Below, piece after piece: positions 26,136 through 34,632 of a stretch of DNA of 64,000 nucleotides. The DNA is taken from positions 124,001 through 188,000 of the forward strand of contig CAVVLP010000014.1 in NCBI GenBank assembly GCA_963749115.1. Reading direction: 5' to 3'. Positions within the stretch are counted from its first letter, which is position 1. Each line of letters opens with the position of its first letter. The translations under genes and the position numbers were made by a program. Below the pieces are notes generated by a model. It did no database searches. It saw only the letters and a list, made by a program, of their open reading frames with translations, and was not told where the DNA came from. This stretch comes from SZUA-36 sp963749115. GTDB taxonomy: Bacteria; Pseudomonadota; Gammaproteobacteria; Xanthomonadales; SZUA-36.

Positions 26136-26155
26136 TTTAATTTACCTGCAACCGC

Positions 26156-26512
26156 TTAACGCTTGATCGGACGCCGAGGACCCTTACGGGTACGGGCGTT
26201 CGTTTTTGTACGCTGACCACGCACCGGCAAACCGCGGCGATGGCGAAGACCTCTATAACAACCCAGATCCATCAATCGCTTAATATTCATTGCTACTTCA
26301 CGGCGCAAATCACCCTCGACGGCGATCTTCGCAACTTCTGCACGAATATTTTCGACTTCCGGTTCCGAAAGGTCTCTGATTTTTGTGCCAGGCGTCACGT
26401 TGGCCGCCTCGCATATTTGCAAAGCGCGTGTGCGTCCAACACCGTAAATGGTGGTTAACGCAACCCATGCGTGCTTCTGATCTGGTATGTTGACTCCCGC
26501 TATGCGAGCCAT
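26156..26512 (-). CDS. rpsM: 30S ribosomal protein S13
   Basis: Head protein of the 30S subunit that makes bridges to the 50S subunit and contacts P-site tRNA. 118 residues: ARIAGVNIPDQKHAWVALTTIYGVGR, a central helix-turn-helix-like part, and the basic tail RGLPVRGQRTKTNARTRKGP. First gene of the alpha operon; a promoter candidate and a hairpin lie in the gap to rpmJ. Confidence 0.98.
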   Translation of the reverse strand: MARIAGVNIPDQKHAWVALTTIYGVGRTRALQICEAANVTPGTKIRDLSEPEVENIRAEVAKIAVEGDLRREVAMNIKRLMDLGCYRGLRHRRGLPVRGQRTKTNARTRKGPRRPIKR

Positions 26513-26535
26513 ACTACGTACTCCTGCTACTGTTG

Positions 26536-26586
26536 GTACTGCTTAACGTAAACAGTACATTATATCGAATCTTCCTTTCCGGCAAA
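26536..26586 (-). promoter_or_regulatory. Promoter candidate and leader hairpin before rpsM
   Basis: On the minus strand, TTTGCC (26581-26586) and a perfect TATAAT (26559-26564) are 16 bases apart. The RNA would begin near 26552 and run about 40 bases to the rpsM ATG. GTACTG and CAGTAC (26536-26541 and 26553-26558) can pair around the start region. The leader is too short for the enterobacterial alpha-operon pseudoknot, so S4 control, if any, would differ. Confidence 0.45.
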
Positions 26587-26615
26587 AGCTACAAATCACA
26601 AAAATGTGAATTGAT

Positions 26616-26729
26616 TCAACCTTGTCTCTGCTTATGTTTTTTATCCGAACAGATGACGAAAACCACGCCTCTGCGACGAACAATCTTGCAATTCCGGCAA
26701 ATTTTTTTAACTGAAGCTTGCACCTTCAT
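26616..26729 (-). CDS. rpmJ: 50S ribosomal protein L36
   Basis: The smallest ribosomal protein, 37 residues, bound to 23S rRNA. The translation begins MKVQASVKKICRNCKIVRRR and keeps the zinc ligands Cys11, Cys14, Cys27 and His32, so this is the zinc-binding (C+) form. ATG 26729 has GGAG 8 bases upstream. It lies between secY and rpsM, its usual gammaproteobacterial site; infA is not present here. Confidence 0.96.
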   Translation of the reverse strand: MKVQASVKKICRNCKIVRRRGVVFVICSDKKHKQRQG

Positions 26730-26835
26730 TGCAGCTCTCCTTAGATAACAAAGGCGGTGACGCTGTTCCGTTTGACCGGCCCGGCGCATCCCGCCGACAA
26801 CTGCATGACTATAGCCATGCTCTCAAAAATCAAAT

Positions 26836-28179
26836 TTATCGGCGTACTACACCCGAGCGCCCATAGGACTTCAGGTTCGCCTTTTTCATCAGGTTATCGT
26901 ACTTGTGCGATATCAGATGAGCCTGAACCTGGGCGATGAAGTCCATGATTACAACCACAACGATAAGCACTGAGGTACCGCCAAAATAAAATGGCACTGC
27001 CCATACTACCCTCAGAATGTCAGGTAACAGACAAACTGACACCAGGTATAAAGAACCAACCATCGTTAACCTGGTTAGTACATTGTCAATATATTCTGCG
27101 GTATGACGACCAGGACGAATACCGGGTATAAACGCTCCGGATTTCTTCAGGTTGTCCGCTGTTTCCTTGGAATTGAAAACCAGCGCGGTATAAAAAAAGC
27201 AGAAAAATATAATCAACGACGAATACAAAAGCGTGTAAGGCAAATTTCCCGGGGTTAATGCTGCCGAGACATCCGTTAACCAACCAAGGTTCTCTGAAGT
27301 GGAAAACCATGTCGCCAAAGTCGACGGAAAAATGACCAGGCTTGAAGCAAAAATGGCTGGGATCACACCAGACATGTTCAATTTCAGTGGTAGATGCGTC
27401 GCCTGGTTCTGGTACGCAACCCTACCTTGACGCTGTGCATAATTAACCGTGATACGACGCTGGCCGCGTTCTACCCGAACGATAAAGTAAACCACGCCAA
27501 TAACCAGGGCCAGGATAAACAAGGTTGCTGGAATACTTAATTGACCCGTATTGACCAATTCCAATGTACCCGCTATAGCGCTTGGCAAACCGGCGACAAT
27601 ACCTGCGAAAATGATCAGGGAAATACCGTTGCCCACACCTCTTTCAGTAATTTGTTCACCGAGCCACATCAAAAACAATGTGCCTGCTGTTAGCGTAACC
27701 GTTGCCGTGAATATAAATCCGAAACCGGGAGAGAACACCATCGAGGCCTGGCTTTGCAGAGCCAGGGCAACACTTCCTGCCTGGACACCGGCCAGAACCA
27801 CGGTAAAAATACGCGTGTACTGGGTAATCTTCTGGCGACCGCTGGAGCCTTCCTTCTTTAACTGCTGTAACTGCGGTATCGCACTGCTCATTAACTGCAT
27901 GATGATTGAGGCCGATATATAAGGCATCACACCCAGGGCAAACAACGAGAAACGTTCCAGCGCGCCACCGGTAAACAGGTTAAACACATCGATGATGGTT
28001 CCCTGCTGAGAATCCATAAATTGCAACAGTGCTTGCGGATTTACACCGGGAACCGGGATAAAGGTGCCGATACGATAAATAATCAGCGCCGCGAATACGA
28101 ACAGTAAACGCTGGCGTAGCTCGGTCAACCGACCAATGCCACCAAGTGTGTCTGCTACTTGTGAGGGCGTCTTCGCCAT
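26836..28179 (-). CDS. secY: Protein translocase subunit SecY
   Basis: Channel-forming subunit of the SecYEG translocon in the inner membrane. The 447-residue protein has ten hydrophobic segments, with the plug/TM2 region GGALERFSLFALGVMPYISASIIMQL and the ribosome-binding loop VRVERGQRRITVNYAQRQ. The second cytoplasmic loop SGAFIPGIRPGRHTAEYIDNVLTRLT is also present. The C-terminal tail YDNLMKKANLKSYG is normal. Its ATG shares one base with the rplO stop (TAATG). SecE is encoded in the same window at 53603-53986; secG is not seen. Confidence 0.98.
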   Translation of the reverse strand: MAKTPSQVADTLGGIGRLTELRQRLLFVFAALIIYRIGTFIPVPGVNPQALLQFMDSQQGTIIDVFNLFTGGALERFSLFALGVMPYISASIIMQLMSSAIPQLQQLKKEGSSGRQKITQYTRIFTVVLAGVQAGSVALALQSQASMVFSPGFGFIFTATVTLTAGTLFLMWLGEQITERGVGNGISLIIFAGIVAGLPSAIAGTLELVNTGQLSIPATLFILALVIGVVYFIVRVERGQRRITVNYAQRQGRVAYQNQATHLPLKLNMSGVIPAIFASSLVIFPSTLATWFSTSENLGWLTDVSAALTPGNLPYTLLYSSLIIFFCFFYTALVFNSKETADNLKKSGAFIPGIRPGRHTAEYIDNVLTRLTMVGSLYLVSVCLLPDILRVVWAVPFYFGGTSVLIVVVVIMDFIAQVQAHLISHKYDNLMKKANLKSYGRSGVVRR

Positions 28180-28610
28180 TACTCGACCTTTCCACCCGCT
28201 GCTTCGATCGCCGCCTGTGCACCCTTGGTGACCGCGAGACCCTTAAGCGTCACTGCACGACCGACTTCACCGGTATTGATTACTTTCACTTTACGGGTGT
28301 CGTGTTTAACGAGACCGGCTTTTCTCAATACGTCGATATCAATAACGTCCGCATCGATAGCAGCGATGTGATAAAGACGGATTTCAGCATTATATCGTGC
28401 TGAAAACGAGGCAAATCCACGCTTGGGTAAACGACGTTGCAAGGGCATCTGTCCACCCTCGAAGCCGACCTTGTGAAAACCACCGGAGCGTGATTTCTGA
28501 CCTTTATGTCCGCGTCCGGCAGTCTTACCGTCAGTTGAGCCAATACCCCGGCCTACGCGTTTACGGTTTTTTTTGCTGCCCTCAGCAGGACTTATCGTAT
28601 TCAATTTCAT
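28179..28610 (-). CDS. rplO: 50S ribosomal protein L15
   Basis: Late-assembling 23S rRNA-binding protein. 143 residues: MKLNTISPAEGSKKNRKRVGRGIGS, the glycine/arginine-rich N-terminal extension GKTAGRGHKGQKSRSGG, then FEGGQMPLQRRLPKRGF and a globular C-terminal domain ending EAAGGKVE. Followed directly by secY with a one-base stop/start overlap, as in the E. coli spc operon. Confidence 0.98.
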   Translation of the reverse strand: MKLNTISPAEGSKKNRKRVGRGIGSTDGKTAGRGHKGQKSRSGGFHKVGFEGGQMPLQRRLPKRGFASFSARYNAEIRLYHIAAIDADVIDIDVLRKAGLVKHDTRKVKVINTGEVGRAVTLKGLAVTKGAQAAIEAAGGKVE

Positions 28611-28648
28611 GTTTGTACTTTCCTTTTAAACAGGCTCGCAGTAGCGGT

Positions 28649-28837
28649 CTAAACCTCTTCCACTCGTACCATGTAATAAACTTTATTCACCATACCGCGC
28701 ACTGAAGGCGTATCTTCCAGTGTCACTGTCTGGTGCATGCGCTTCAGACCGAGGCCGCGAACGCACTCTCTGTGTTTGGGCTGAGCACCAATCGGTGAAC
28801 GTACCAGCGTTACATTTATCTTTTCTTTCTTAGCCAT
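28649..28837 (-). CDS. rpmD: 50S ribosomal protein L30
   Basis: Small 62-residue large-subunit protein. KINVTLVRSPIGAQPKHRECVRGLGLKRMHQTV is the L30 signature helix and loop, followed by TPSVRGMVNKVYYMV. Located between rpsE and rplO, its standard place. It is the short bacterial form with no eukaryote-like extension. Confidence 0.97.
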   Translation of the reverse strand: MAKKEKINVTLVRSPIGAQPKHRECVRGLGLKRMHQTVTLEDTPSVRGMVNKVYYMVRVEEV

Positions 28838-28845
28838 TTTTCTAC

Positions 28846-29358
28846 TCAGCTGTGGTTCGCCAGGATCTCATCAACTGACTTGCCACGTTTGGCCGCAATT
28901 GACTCCGGGTTGTGCATGTTCTTAAGGCCCTTGATGGTCGCTCTGACCAGGTTGACCGGTGTGTTGGAACCGACGCTTTTAGCCAGTACATTATGAACAC
29001 CAACGGTTTCCAGCACGGCACGCATCGCGCCACCAGCAATAATGCCGGTACCTTCTGAGGCAGGCTGCATATAAACCTTTGAGCCGCTGTGAGTGGATTT
29101 AACCGGGTGCCACAAAGTTCCATCTTTTAGAGAGATGGTTACCATGTCACGGCGTGCCCTTTCCATGGCTTTTTGAATCGCGACGGGGACTTCCTTCGCC
29201 TTTCCATAACCAAATCCGACTTTACCGTTACCATCACCAACAACTGTCAGTGCTGTAAAGCTGAACACACGTCCACCCTTCACAACTTTGGCAACTCTGT
29301 TGACGGCTACCAGCTTTTCCAGCATCCCGTCGCCAATTTCTTTGTCCATTCTCGACAT
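28846..29358 (-). CDS. rpsE: 30S ribosomal protein S5
   Basis: 30S protein at the mRNA entry site, important for decoding accuracy. 170 residues with the double-stranded-RNA-binding-like N-terminal domain (LEKLVAVNRVAKVVKGGRVFSFTALTVVGDGNGKVG) and the C-terminal S5D2 domain (GTGIIAGGAMRAVLETVGVHNVLAKSVGSNTPVNLV). The loop GGRVFSF holds the usual spectinomycin-contact region without obvious resistance changes. Confidence 0.98.
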   Translation of the reverse strand: MSRMDKEIGDGMLEKLVAVNRVAKVVKGGRVFSFTALTVVGDGNGKVGFGYGKAKEVPVAIQKAMERARRDMVTISLKDGTLWHPVKSTHSGSKVYMQPASEGTGIIAGGAMRAVLETVGVHNVLAKSVGSNTPVNLVRATIKGLKNMHNPESIAAKRGKSVDEILANHS

Positions 29359-29396
29359 TTTTATACCTGCTATTCTGATTCAGTCAGTGGGGCGAA

Positions 29397-29750
29397 TTAA
29401 AACTTAAGCCCGCTTTCGCGCGCGGCATCGGCCAATTCTGCGATTCTACCGTGATAACGGTAGCCGGAACGGTCGAATGCCACATCGGTTACGCCTGCAG
29501 CCACTGCTTTTTCAGCTATGGCTTTTCCTACGGCTTTGGCGGCGTCCTTATTGCTGGTGCTACTCAAGCCAGATCGCAAATCTTTCTGCACGGTCGAGGC
29601 TGCAGCAATTACGCTGCCGCCCTGCGCGGCAATGACCTGCGCGTATATATGACGTCCACTACGGTGAACGGTCAAACGGGCTACGCCCAAACGACGAATG
29701 TGTGAGCGGGTTTTTTTCGCCCTGCGCAAACGTGCTGTTTTCTTATCCAT
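29397..29750 (-). CDS. rplR: 50S ribosomal protein L18
   Basis: Binds 5S rRNA and, with L5 and L25, forms the central protuberance of the 50S subunit. 117 residues, normal: basic N-terminus KKTARLRRAKKTRSHIRR, GVARLTVHRSGRHIYAQVIA, and C-terminal VAFDRSGYRYHGRIAELADAARESGLKF. Between rplF and rpsE in spc-operon order. Confidence 0.98.
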   Translation of the reverse strand: MDKKTARLRRAKKTRSHIRRLGVARLTVHRSGRHIYAQVIAAQGGSVIAAASTVQKDLRSGLSSTSNKDAAKAVGKAIAEKAVAAGVTDVAFDRSGYRYHGRIAELADAARESGLKF

Positions 29751-29807
29751 TACTCATTCCTCTTAAGCAAGCCGGGTCCATACAAGACCGACCCATTAAA
29801 GACCTAA

Positions 29808-30336
29808 TTAAGCCTTCTTGGCTTCCTTCCTGGCCACTCGTTCATCTGCGTAACGCACACCCTTACCCTTGTAAGGCTCAGGTGGCCGGTATGCACGTAT
29901 TTCTGCGGCAACCTGGCCGACTTTTTGTTTATCACAACCACTGACTACTATTTCTGTTTGTGACGGCGTTTCAATCGTGATGCCCTCAGGCGCGGCGTAA
30001 TCAATCGGATGCGAGAACCCCAGTGCGAGGTTCAGCGTTTTACCCTGCATCTGTGCGCGGTAACCAACACCAACCAGTTGTAACTTCTTCTGAAAACCAG
30101 TGCTGACACCTTCAACCATATTACCGACCAGGGCCCTGAATGTACCGGCCATGGCCATGATTTTTTTCACCATCCGGTTTTAACCAGGTACTCGCCATCG
30201 TTTTCATCAAAGCTGATGCCAGGATGTAAAACCAATTCGAGATTACCCTTCGGACCTTTCACATTCAATTGCGAACCGCTGATGTTAATGTCCACACCGG
30301 AAGGCAGTTTAACGGATTTTTAGCTACGCGTGACAT
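29808..30336 (-). CDS. rplF: 50S ribosomal protein L6, interrupted by three one-base frame breaks
   Basis: 23S rRNA-binding protein near the factor-binding site; an indispensable single-copy gene. The start ATG 30336 (MSRVAKNP) has GGAGACACCT upstream. The rest of L6 can be read only by changing frame three times: one G missing near 30313-30315 (NP-VKLPSGVDINISG), one extra A in the run at 30178-30181, and one extra A in the 7-base run at 30161-30167. After that it runs cleanly (MAGTFRALVGNMVEGVSTGF to RKEAKKA). Corrected, the protein is 175 residues, close to the usual 177. Two of the three breaks lie in homopolymers, which points to sequence errors. Confidence 0.9.
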
Positions 30337-30362
30337 AGGTGTCTCCTAATTCTGAACAGGCA

Positions 30363-30758
30363 CTAGGCCACGTAACAAATGATTTCGCCGCCGTGACCAG
30401 CGGTTCGCGCTGCCACGTCAGTCATAAACCCACGGGAAGTACTTACAATCGCAATACCCAGACCGTCAAGAACGCGTGGCAACTCATCTTTTCCGCGATA
30501 AACACGCAGACCAGGACGACTCGCTCGCTTGATGTTGTCGATTACACCACGACCTTCAAAGTACTTAAGTGTTACTTCAAGGTTCGGCTTGCCATTGTTC
30601 TCATCCACACGAAAGTCAGTGATATAGCCCTCGTCCTTTAAAACGGCGGCTATACCTACTTTTGCTTTCGAATTCGGCATACTTACCGAAACTTTATTGG
30701 CTGACTGTGCGTTCCTGATACGGGTCAGCATGTCGGCAATCGGATCACTCATACTCAT
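30363..30758 (-). CDS. rpsH: 30S ribosomal protein S8
   Basis: Primary 16S rRNA-binding protein; in E. coli it also represses the spc operon by binding mRNA near rplE. 131 residues beginning MSMSDPIADMLTRIRNAQ, with the C-terminal signature DGLGIAIVSTSRGFMTDVAARTAGHGGEIICYVA. The start ATG 30758 has AAGG upstream. Located between rpsN and rplF. Confidence 0.98.
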   Translation of the reverse strand: MSMSDPIADMLTRIRNAQSANKVSVSMPNSKAKVGIAAVLKDEGYITDFRVDENNGKPNLEVTLKYFEGRGVIDNIKRASRPGLRVYRGKDELPRVLDGLGIAIVSTSRGFMTDVAARTAGHGGEIICYVA

Positions 30759-30813
30759 GATTTAATACCTTGTTTCAAATTTATAGCCTGGTCAAAGACC
30801 GGCTTGATACCTG

Positions 30814-31119
30814 TTACCAACTGGCCTTTCTGAGGCCTGGTACATCTCCGCGCATGGTTGCCTCGCGCAGCTTGTTCCTTGACAGGCCGAACTTGCGATA
30901 GAAACCGCGTGGACGCCCTGTAATTTGACAACGATTCCGTTGCCGTGCCGGGCTTGAATCCCTCGGTAACTTCTGCAACGAGAACATCGCTTGCTGTTTC
31001 TCTTCAAATCCGACTTCCGGATTCGATATGATTGCTTTGAGTTCAGCACGCTTGCTGGCATATTTGCCAACCAGTTTGGTGCGCCGCTTCTCGCGATTAA
31101 TCATGGATACTTTTGCCAT
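30814..31119 (-). CDS. rpsN: 30S ribosomal protein S14
   Basis: 30S head protein. The 101-residue sequence is the long, zinc-free (C-) form typical of proteobacteria: MAKVSMINREKRRTKLVGKY, a central insert, then RNRCQITGRPRGFYRKFGLSRNKLREATMRGDVPGLRKASW. Only a single Cys remains at the zinc-site position of the short form. Sits between rplE and rpsH. Confidence 0.98.
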   Translation of the reverse strand: MAKVSMINREKRRTKLVGKYASKRAELKAIISNPEVGFEEKQQAMFSLQKLPRDSSPARQRNRCQITGRPRGFYRKFGLSRNKLREATMRGDVPGLRKASW

Positions 31120-31133
31120 GCTAAGGTCCTTAC

Positions 31134-31676
31134 CTATTTATCTTTGAATGGAAAGTTAAATGCCTGCAACAGCGCAAGTCCTTCCGCATCGTTTCTTGCA
31201 CTCGTGGTAATGGTGATATCCATACCGCGAATAGTGTCAATTTTGTCGAAGTCAATTTCGGGGAACATGATTTGCTCAGTAATACCGAAACTGTAGTTAC
31301 CATTTCCGTCAAACGATTTACGGTTGAGGCCACGAAAATCCCGAATACGAGGGATAGAGATATTCACCAGGCGGTCCAGGAACTCGTACATGCGTTCACG
31401 TCGTAATGTGACCTTACAACCGACCGGCCATCCATCACGAATCTTGAACGAAGCCACTGATTTACGTGAAAGAATAACAATTGGTTTCTGACCCGATATG
31501 ACTGACATATCCGCGGTCGCATGACCCATAACTTTCTTGTCGGTTACAGCCTCACCTACTCCCATATTCAACGTAATCTTGGTGATTTTTGGCACTTCCA
31601 TGATGTTCTTAAGCTCAAGATTTTCCATCAATTGTGGGACAAGCGTATCTTTGTATTGTGTTTGTAATCTGGACAT
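31134..31676 (-). CDS. rplE: 50S ribosomal protein L5
   Basis: 5S rRNA-binding protein that contacts P-site tRNA. 180 residues with VPKITKITLNMGVGEA, GQKPIVILSRKSVASFKIRDGWPVGCKVTLR, and the C-terminal GMDITITTSARNDAEGLALLQAFNFPF. Normal length and order (rplX-rplE-rpsN). Confidence 0.98.
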   Translation of the reverse strand: MSRLQTQYKDTLVPQLMENLELKNIMEVPKITKITLNMGVGEAVTDKKVMGHATADMSVISGQKPIVILSRKSVASFKIRDGWPVGCKVTLRRERMYEFLDRLVNISIPRIRDFRGLNRKSFDGNGNYSFGITEQIMFPEIDFDKIDTIRGMDITITTSARNDAEGLALLQAFNFPFKDK

Positions 31677-31687
31677 TTTACTGATCT

Positions 31688-32005
31688 CTAGATATCAACG
31701 GCTTCGCCGGTAGATTTGTAAACGCGCACTTTGTTACCGTCTTCCAGTGACTTAAAACCGATTCGGTCTGCCTTGCCGGTTACCGGGTTAAACATAGCCA
31801 CGTTGGAAATATGAATCGGCGCTTCCTTTTCAACAATACCACCGGGCTTGTTACGGCCAGGATCCGGTTTTGTATGACGCTTGATCATGTTCACGTTTTC
31901 AACGAGCAAACGTTCAGTATCCAGAACCTGGAGTACATGACCCCGGGTTCCTTTGCTGCGACCAGTTATGACGATGACCTCATCGCCTTTGTGTATACGT
32001 TTCAT
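31688..32005 (-). CDS. rplX: 50S ribosomal protein L24
   Basis: Initiator of 50S assembly, located near the peptide exit. 105 residues with an N-terminal KOW motif (IHKGDEVIVITGRSKGTRGHVLQVL), then VNMIKRHTKPDPGRNKPGGIVEKEAPIHISNV. Sixteen bases after rplN and eleven before rplE. Confidence 0.98.
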   Translation of the reverse strand: MKRIHKGDEVIVITGRSKGTRGHVLQVLDTERLLVENVNMIKRHTKPDPGRNKPGGIVEKEAPIHISNVAMFNPVTGKADRIGFKSLEDGNKVRVYKSTGEAVDI

Positions 32006-32021
32006 TTCTTACTCCTCCCGC

Positions 32022-32390
32022 TTAAAGCACTTCGGGCGCTAGCGAGACAATCTTCATAAACTGTTCTGAGCGCAGTTCACGTGTAACCGGTCCAAAGATA
32101 CGGGTACCGATGGGTTCAAGTTTGGGGTTCAGCAACACGGCTGCATTACCATCAAACCGAATGAGGGAACCATCATTACGACGCACACCACTTCTTGTAC
32201 GTACGACAACAGCGTCATAAACCTCGCCTTTTTTAACTTTACCGCGAGGAATTGCATCCTTGACGGTCACCTTGATGATGTCACCAATTCGTGCATAACG
32301 GCGCTTGGAGCCACCGAGCACTTTTATACACATCACCCGGCGTGCACCGCTGTTGTCTGCGGCTGTCAACATGGACTGCATCTGAATCAT
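32022..32390 (-). CDS. rplN: 50S ribosomal protein L14
   Basis: 23S rRNA-binding protein that bridges to the 30S subunit. 122 residues, the invariant family length: MIQMQSMLTAADNSGARRVMCIKVLGGS, GDIIKVTVKDAIPRGKVKKGEV, and GTRIFGPVTRELRSEQFMKIVSLAPEVL. First gene of the spc group; no separate promoter is obvious in the 33-base gap after rpsQ. Confidence 0.98.
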   Translation of the reverse strand: MIQMQSMLTAADNSGARRVMCIKVLGGSKRRYARIGDIIKVTVKDAIPRGKVKKGEVYDAVVVRTRSGVRRNDGSLIRFDGNAAVLLNPKLEPIGTRIFGPVTRELRSEQFMKIVSLAPEVL

Positions 32391-32423
32391 TTTAGTATTC
32401 TCCGGTTTTAACCGATGGCCGGG

Positions 32424-32684
32424 CTATTGTGCCCGCTCCAGAATCTCAATTACCCGCCAACTCTTTGATTTAGAGAGAGGACGGCACTCGGCGATAATAA
32501 CTTTGTCGCCTTCACCACAACTATTTTCTTCGTCGTGTGCAAGAACCTTGGTCGAACGCTTAATATATTTACCATACAGCGCATGCTTAATCTGACGTTC
32601 AATCAGCACAGACACACTCTTGTCCATTTTGTTGCTGACAACCCGACCGGTTTGCGTGCGCTTGATATCTTGTGTAGTAGTCAT
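32424..32684 (-). CDS. rpsQ: 30S ribosomal protein S17
   Basis: 16S rRNA-binding OB-fold protein. 86 residues with TQTGRVVSNKMDKSVSVLIERQIKHALYGKYIKRSTK and the C-terminal GDKVIIAECRPLSKSKSWRV signature. Its ATG overlaps the rpmC stop by four bases (ATGA), which implies translational coupling. Confidence 0.98.
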   Translation of the reverse strand: MTTTQDIKRTQTGRVVSNKMDKSVSVLIERQIKHALYGKYIKRSTKVLAHDEENSCGEGDKVIIAECRPLSKSKSWRVIEILERAQ

Positions 32685-32884
32685 GCCGCATTACCTTCTA
32701 CTGATTTTTGAGTCATGACAGTCTTGATCCGCGCGATATCGCGGCGCACACGACGCAGCTCATTAACATTGGTCATCTGACCCATTCCTTTTTGCATTCT
32801 CAAGTTGAACTGCTCCTGCAACAAACCTTTAAGCTCGTCACGCAATTCAACCACTGTCTTGGTTTTCAATATATTCACGTCCAT
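32681..32884 (-). CDS. rpmC: 50S ribosomal protein L29
   Basis: Two-helix protein at the tunnel exit, part of the docking site for SRP and trigger factor with L23. 67 residues: LKTKTVVELRDELKGLLQEQFNLRMQKGMGQMTNVNELRRVRRDIARIKTV. Its ATG shares a base with the rplP stop, and its end overlaps rpsQ by four bases. Confidence 0.97.
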   Translation of the reverse strand: MDVNILKTKTVVELRDELKGLLQEQFNLRMQKGMGQMTNVNELRRVRRDIARIKTVMTQKSVEGNAA

Positions 32885-33301
32885 TACATCACCGACCTGG
32901 ATACAAATGTTGTTTTGACCGCCAGTTTGGCTGAAGCCAGGCGAAATGCCTCACGGGCCAGTTCTTCCGAAACACCCTGGATTTCATAAAGCATACGACC
33001 GGGTTGAATCGGGGCAACCCAGTATTCAACATTACCCTTACCCTTACCCATACGAACTTCAACGGGCTTTCTTGGTCATCGGCTTATCTGGAAACACACG
33101 AATCCACAATTTTCCACCACGTTTTACATAACGGGTAATGGCACGACGTGCGGCTTCGATCTGACGTGCGGTAATAAACCCACGTGTCGTCGCCTTAAGA
33201 CCATACTCACCGAAACTGACACGGTTAGCCACCTGGGCCATACCACGGTTCCGACCTTTCATTTGCTTTCTGAATTTTGTTCGTTTTGGCTGCAACATCA
33301 C
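32884..33301 (-). CDS. rplP: 50S ribosomal protein L16, with a one-base frame break
   Basis: Binds 23S rRNA at the A-site tRNA elbow; indispensable. The first frame reads LQPKRTKFRKQMKGRNRG through GGKLWIRVFPDKPMTKK and then stops early. The remainder (PVEVRMGKGKGNVEYWVAPIQPGRMLYEIQGVSEELAREAF) continues in the next frame. Dropping the single C at 33067 restores one chain of 138 residues, close to the usual 137. Given the need for L16, a sequencing or assembly indel is the best explanation. The corrected stop overlaps the rpmC ATG. Confidence 0.92.
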
Positions 33302-33309
33302 TCAGTCTC

Positions 33310-33987
33310 CTAATTGGCGCCTTGCTTGCTGCCAGTTTGTTCAGTTTTGGGCGCATACAGATCGAATACTTCGCCCTTGTAAATCCATACCTTCACGCCA
33401 AGAATGCCGTACGTCGTTGCTGCCTCAACAATTCCGTAATCAACGTCGGCACGTAAAGTGTGCAACGGCACCTGACCTTCACGGTACCACTCGCTACGCG
33501 CAATGTCGGCACCGTTCAAACGACCTGATAGTTTGACCTTGATACCCAGTGCACCCAGGCGCATTGAGTTGCCTACTGCACGCTTCATCGCACGGCGAAA
33601 CATGATACGGCGCTCAAGCTGTTGCGCGATACCTTCTGCAACCAGTTGTGCATCCAGTTCAGGCTTGCGAATTTCTGCAACCGAAATGTGGGTTGGAACG
33701 CCCATGCGTGCAGAAACATCGCGGCGAAGACGCTCAATATCTTCACCTTTTTTACCGATCACGATACCTGGCCTTGCCGTATGTATTGTGATACGTGCCG
33801 TTTTAGCCGGCCGTTCAATCTGTATACGGCTCACCGCCGCCTGTTGCAGGTGTTTTTGCAGATATTCCCTGACCGCAAGATCAGAATTCAGCATCTCTGC
33901 ATATTCGCCGCCTTCAGCATACCAGGTTGAATTCCAGTCCTTGGATATGCCAAGACGGATGCCGATTGGATGTACCTTTTGACCCAT
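33310..33987 (-). CDS. rpsC: 30S ribosomal protein S3
   Basis: 30S head protein at the mRNA entry pore with helicase function. 225 residues: GQKVHPIGIRLGISKDWNSTWYA, a type II KH domain with the GxxG loop in TARPGIVIGKKGEDIERLRR (about residues 50-80), and the C-terminal S3 domain (IKVKLSGRLNGADIARSEWYREGQVPLHTLRADVDYG). Normal length and S10-operon position. Confidence 0.98.
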   Translation of the reverse strand: MGQKVHPIGIRLGISKDWNSTWYAEGGEYAEMLNSDLAVREYLQKHLQQAAVSRIQIERPAKTARITIHTARPGIVIGKKGEDIERLRRDVSARMGVPTHISVAEIRKPELDAQLVAEGIAQQLERRIMFRRAMKRAVGNSMRLGALGIKVKLSGRLNGADIARSEWYREGQVPLHTLRADVDYGIVEAATTYGILGVKVWIYKGEVFDLYAPKTEQTGSKQGAN

Positions 33988-34002
33988 AATATTTATCCCG
34001 GT

Positions 34003-34338
34003 CTATTCGCTATCGGCCACAGTCAGTGTTATATGACTGGTCCGTTTCAAAATTCGTGTACCGCGCCCTTTAGCACGCGCTCTGCCCCGCTTCATTGTTG
34101 GGCCTTCATCTACCATGATGGTAGAGATGCTCAATTCATCAATGTCCGCACCATCATTATGCTCAGCGTTAGCAATGGCTGAAAGCAGCACTTTTTTAAC
34201 AATGTGAGCTGCCTTTTTGGTGCTGAAAGCCAGTAGTTGCTCGGCCTTTTCAACCGGCATACCACGTACCTGATCCGCCACCAGGCGTACCTTTTGCGCA
34301 GAAATTCTTGCGCCTCTTAATTTTGCTGTTGCATTCAT
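34003..34338 (-). CDS. rplV: 50S ribosomal protein L22
   Basis: Lines the peptide exit tunnel; its beta-hairpin is a macrolide resistance site. 111 residues with ARISAQKVRLVADQVRGMPVEKAEQLLAF and the hairpin region EGPTMKRGRARAKGRGTRILKRTSHITLTV, which shows no deletion. Between rpsS and rpsC. Confidence 0.98.
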   Translation of the reverse strand: MNATAKLRGARISAQKVRLVADQVRGMPVEKAEQLLAFSTKKAAHIVKKVLLSAIANAEHNDGADIDELSISTIMVDEGPTMKRGRARAKGRGTRILKRTSHITLTVADSE

Positions 34339-34347
34339 GGCTATTAC

Positions 34348-34620
34348 CTACTTGGCCTTGCGGTCGCCGGAATGACCTCGGAAGGTCCGGGTTTGCGCAA
34401 ATTCACCGAGTTTATGGCCGATCATCTGATCATTGATCAGGATTGGCACGTGCTGTCTTCCGTTATGTACGGCAATGGTCAAACCAACCATTTCCGGCAG
34501 AATCATTGAACGTCGTGACCACGTTTTGATCGGACGTTTATTATTGGTTTCAATGGAATCTGTCACTTTCTTTGCCAAATGATGGTCAACGAAAGGTCCT
34601 TTTTTAATCGATCTTGCCAT
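34348..34620 (-). CDS. rpsS: 30S ribosomal protein S19
   Basis: 30S head protein that forms a complex with S13. 90 residues: ARSIKKGPFVDHHLAKKV, KTWSRRSMILPEMVGLTIAVHNGRQHVPILI and GHKLGEFAQTRTFRGHSGDRKAK. Twelve bases after rplB and nine before rplV. Confidence 0.98.
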   Translation of the reverse strand: MARSIKKGPFVDHHLAKKVTDSIETNNKRPIKTWSRRSMILPEMVGLTIAVHNGRQHVPILINDQMIGHKLGEFAQTRTFRGHSGDRKAK

Positions 34621-34632
34621 GTTCGCTATCCG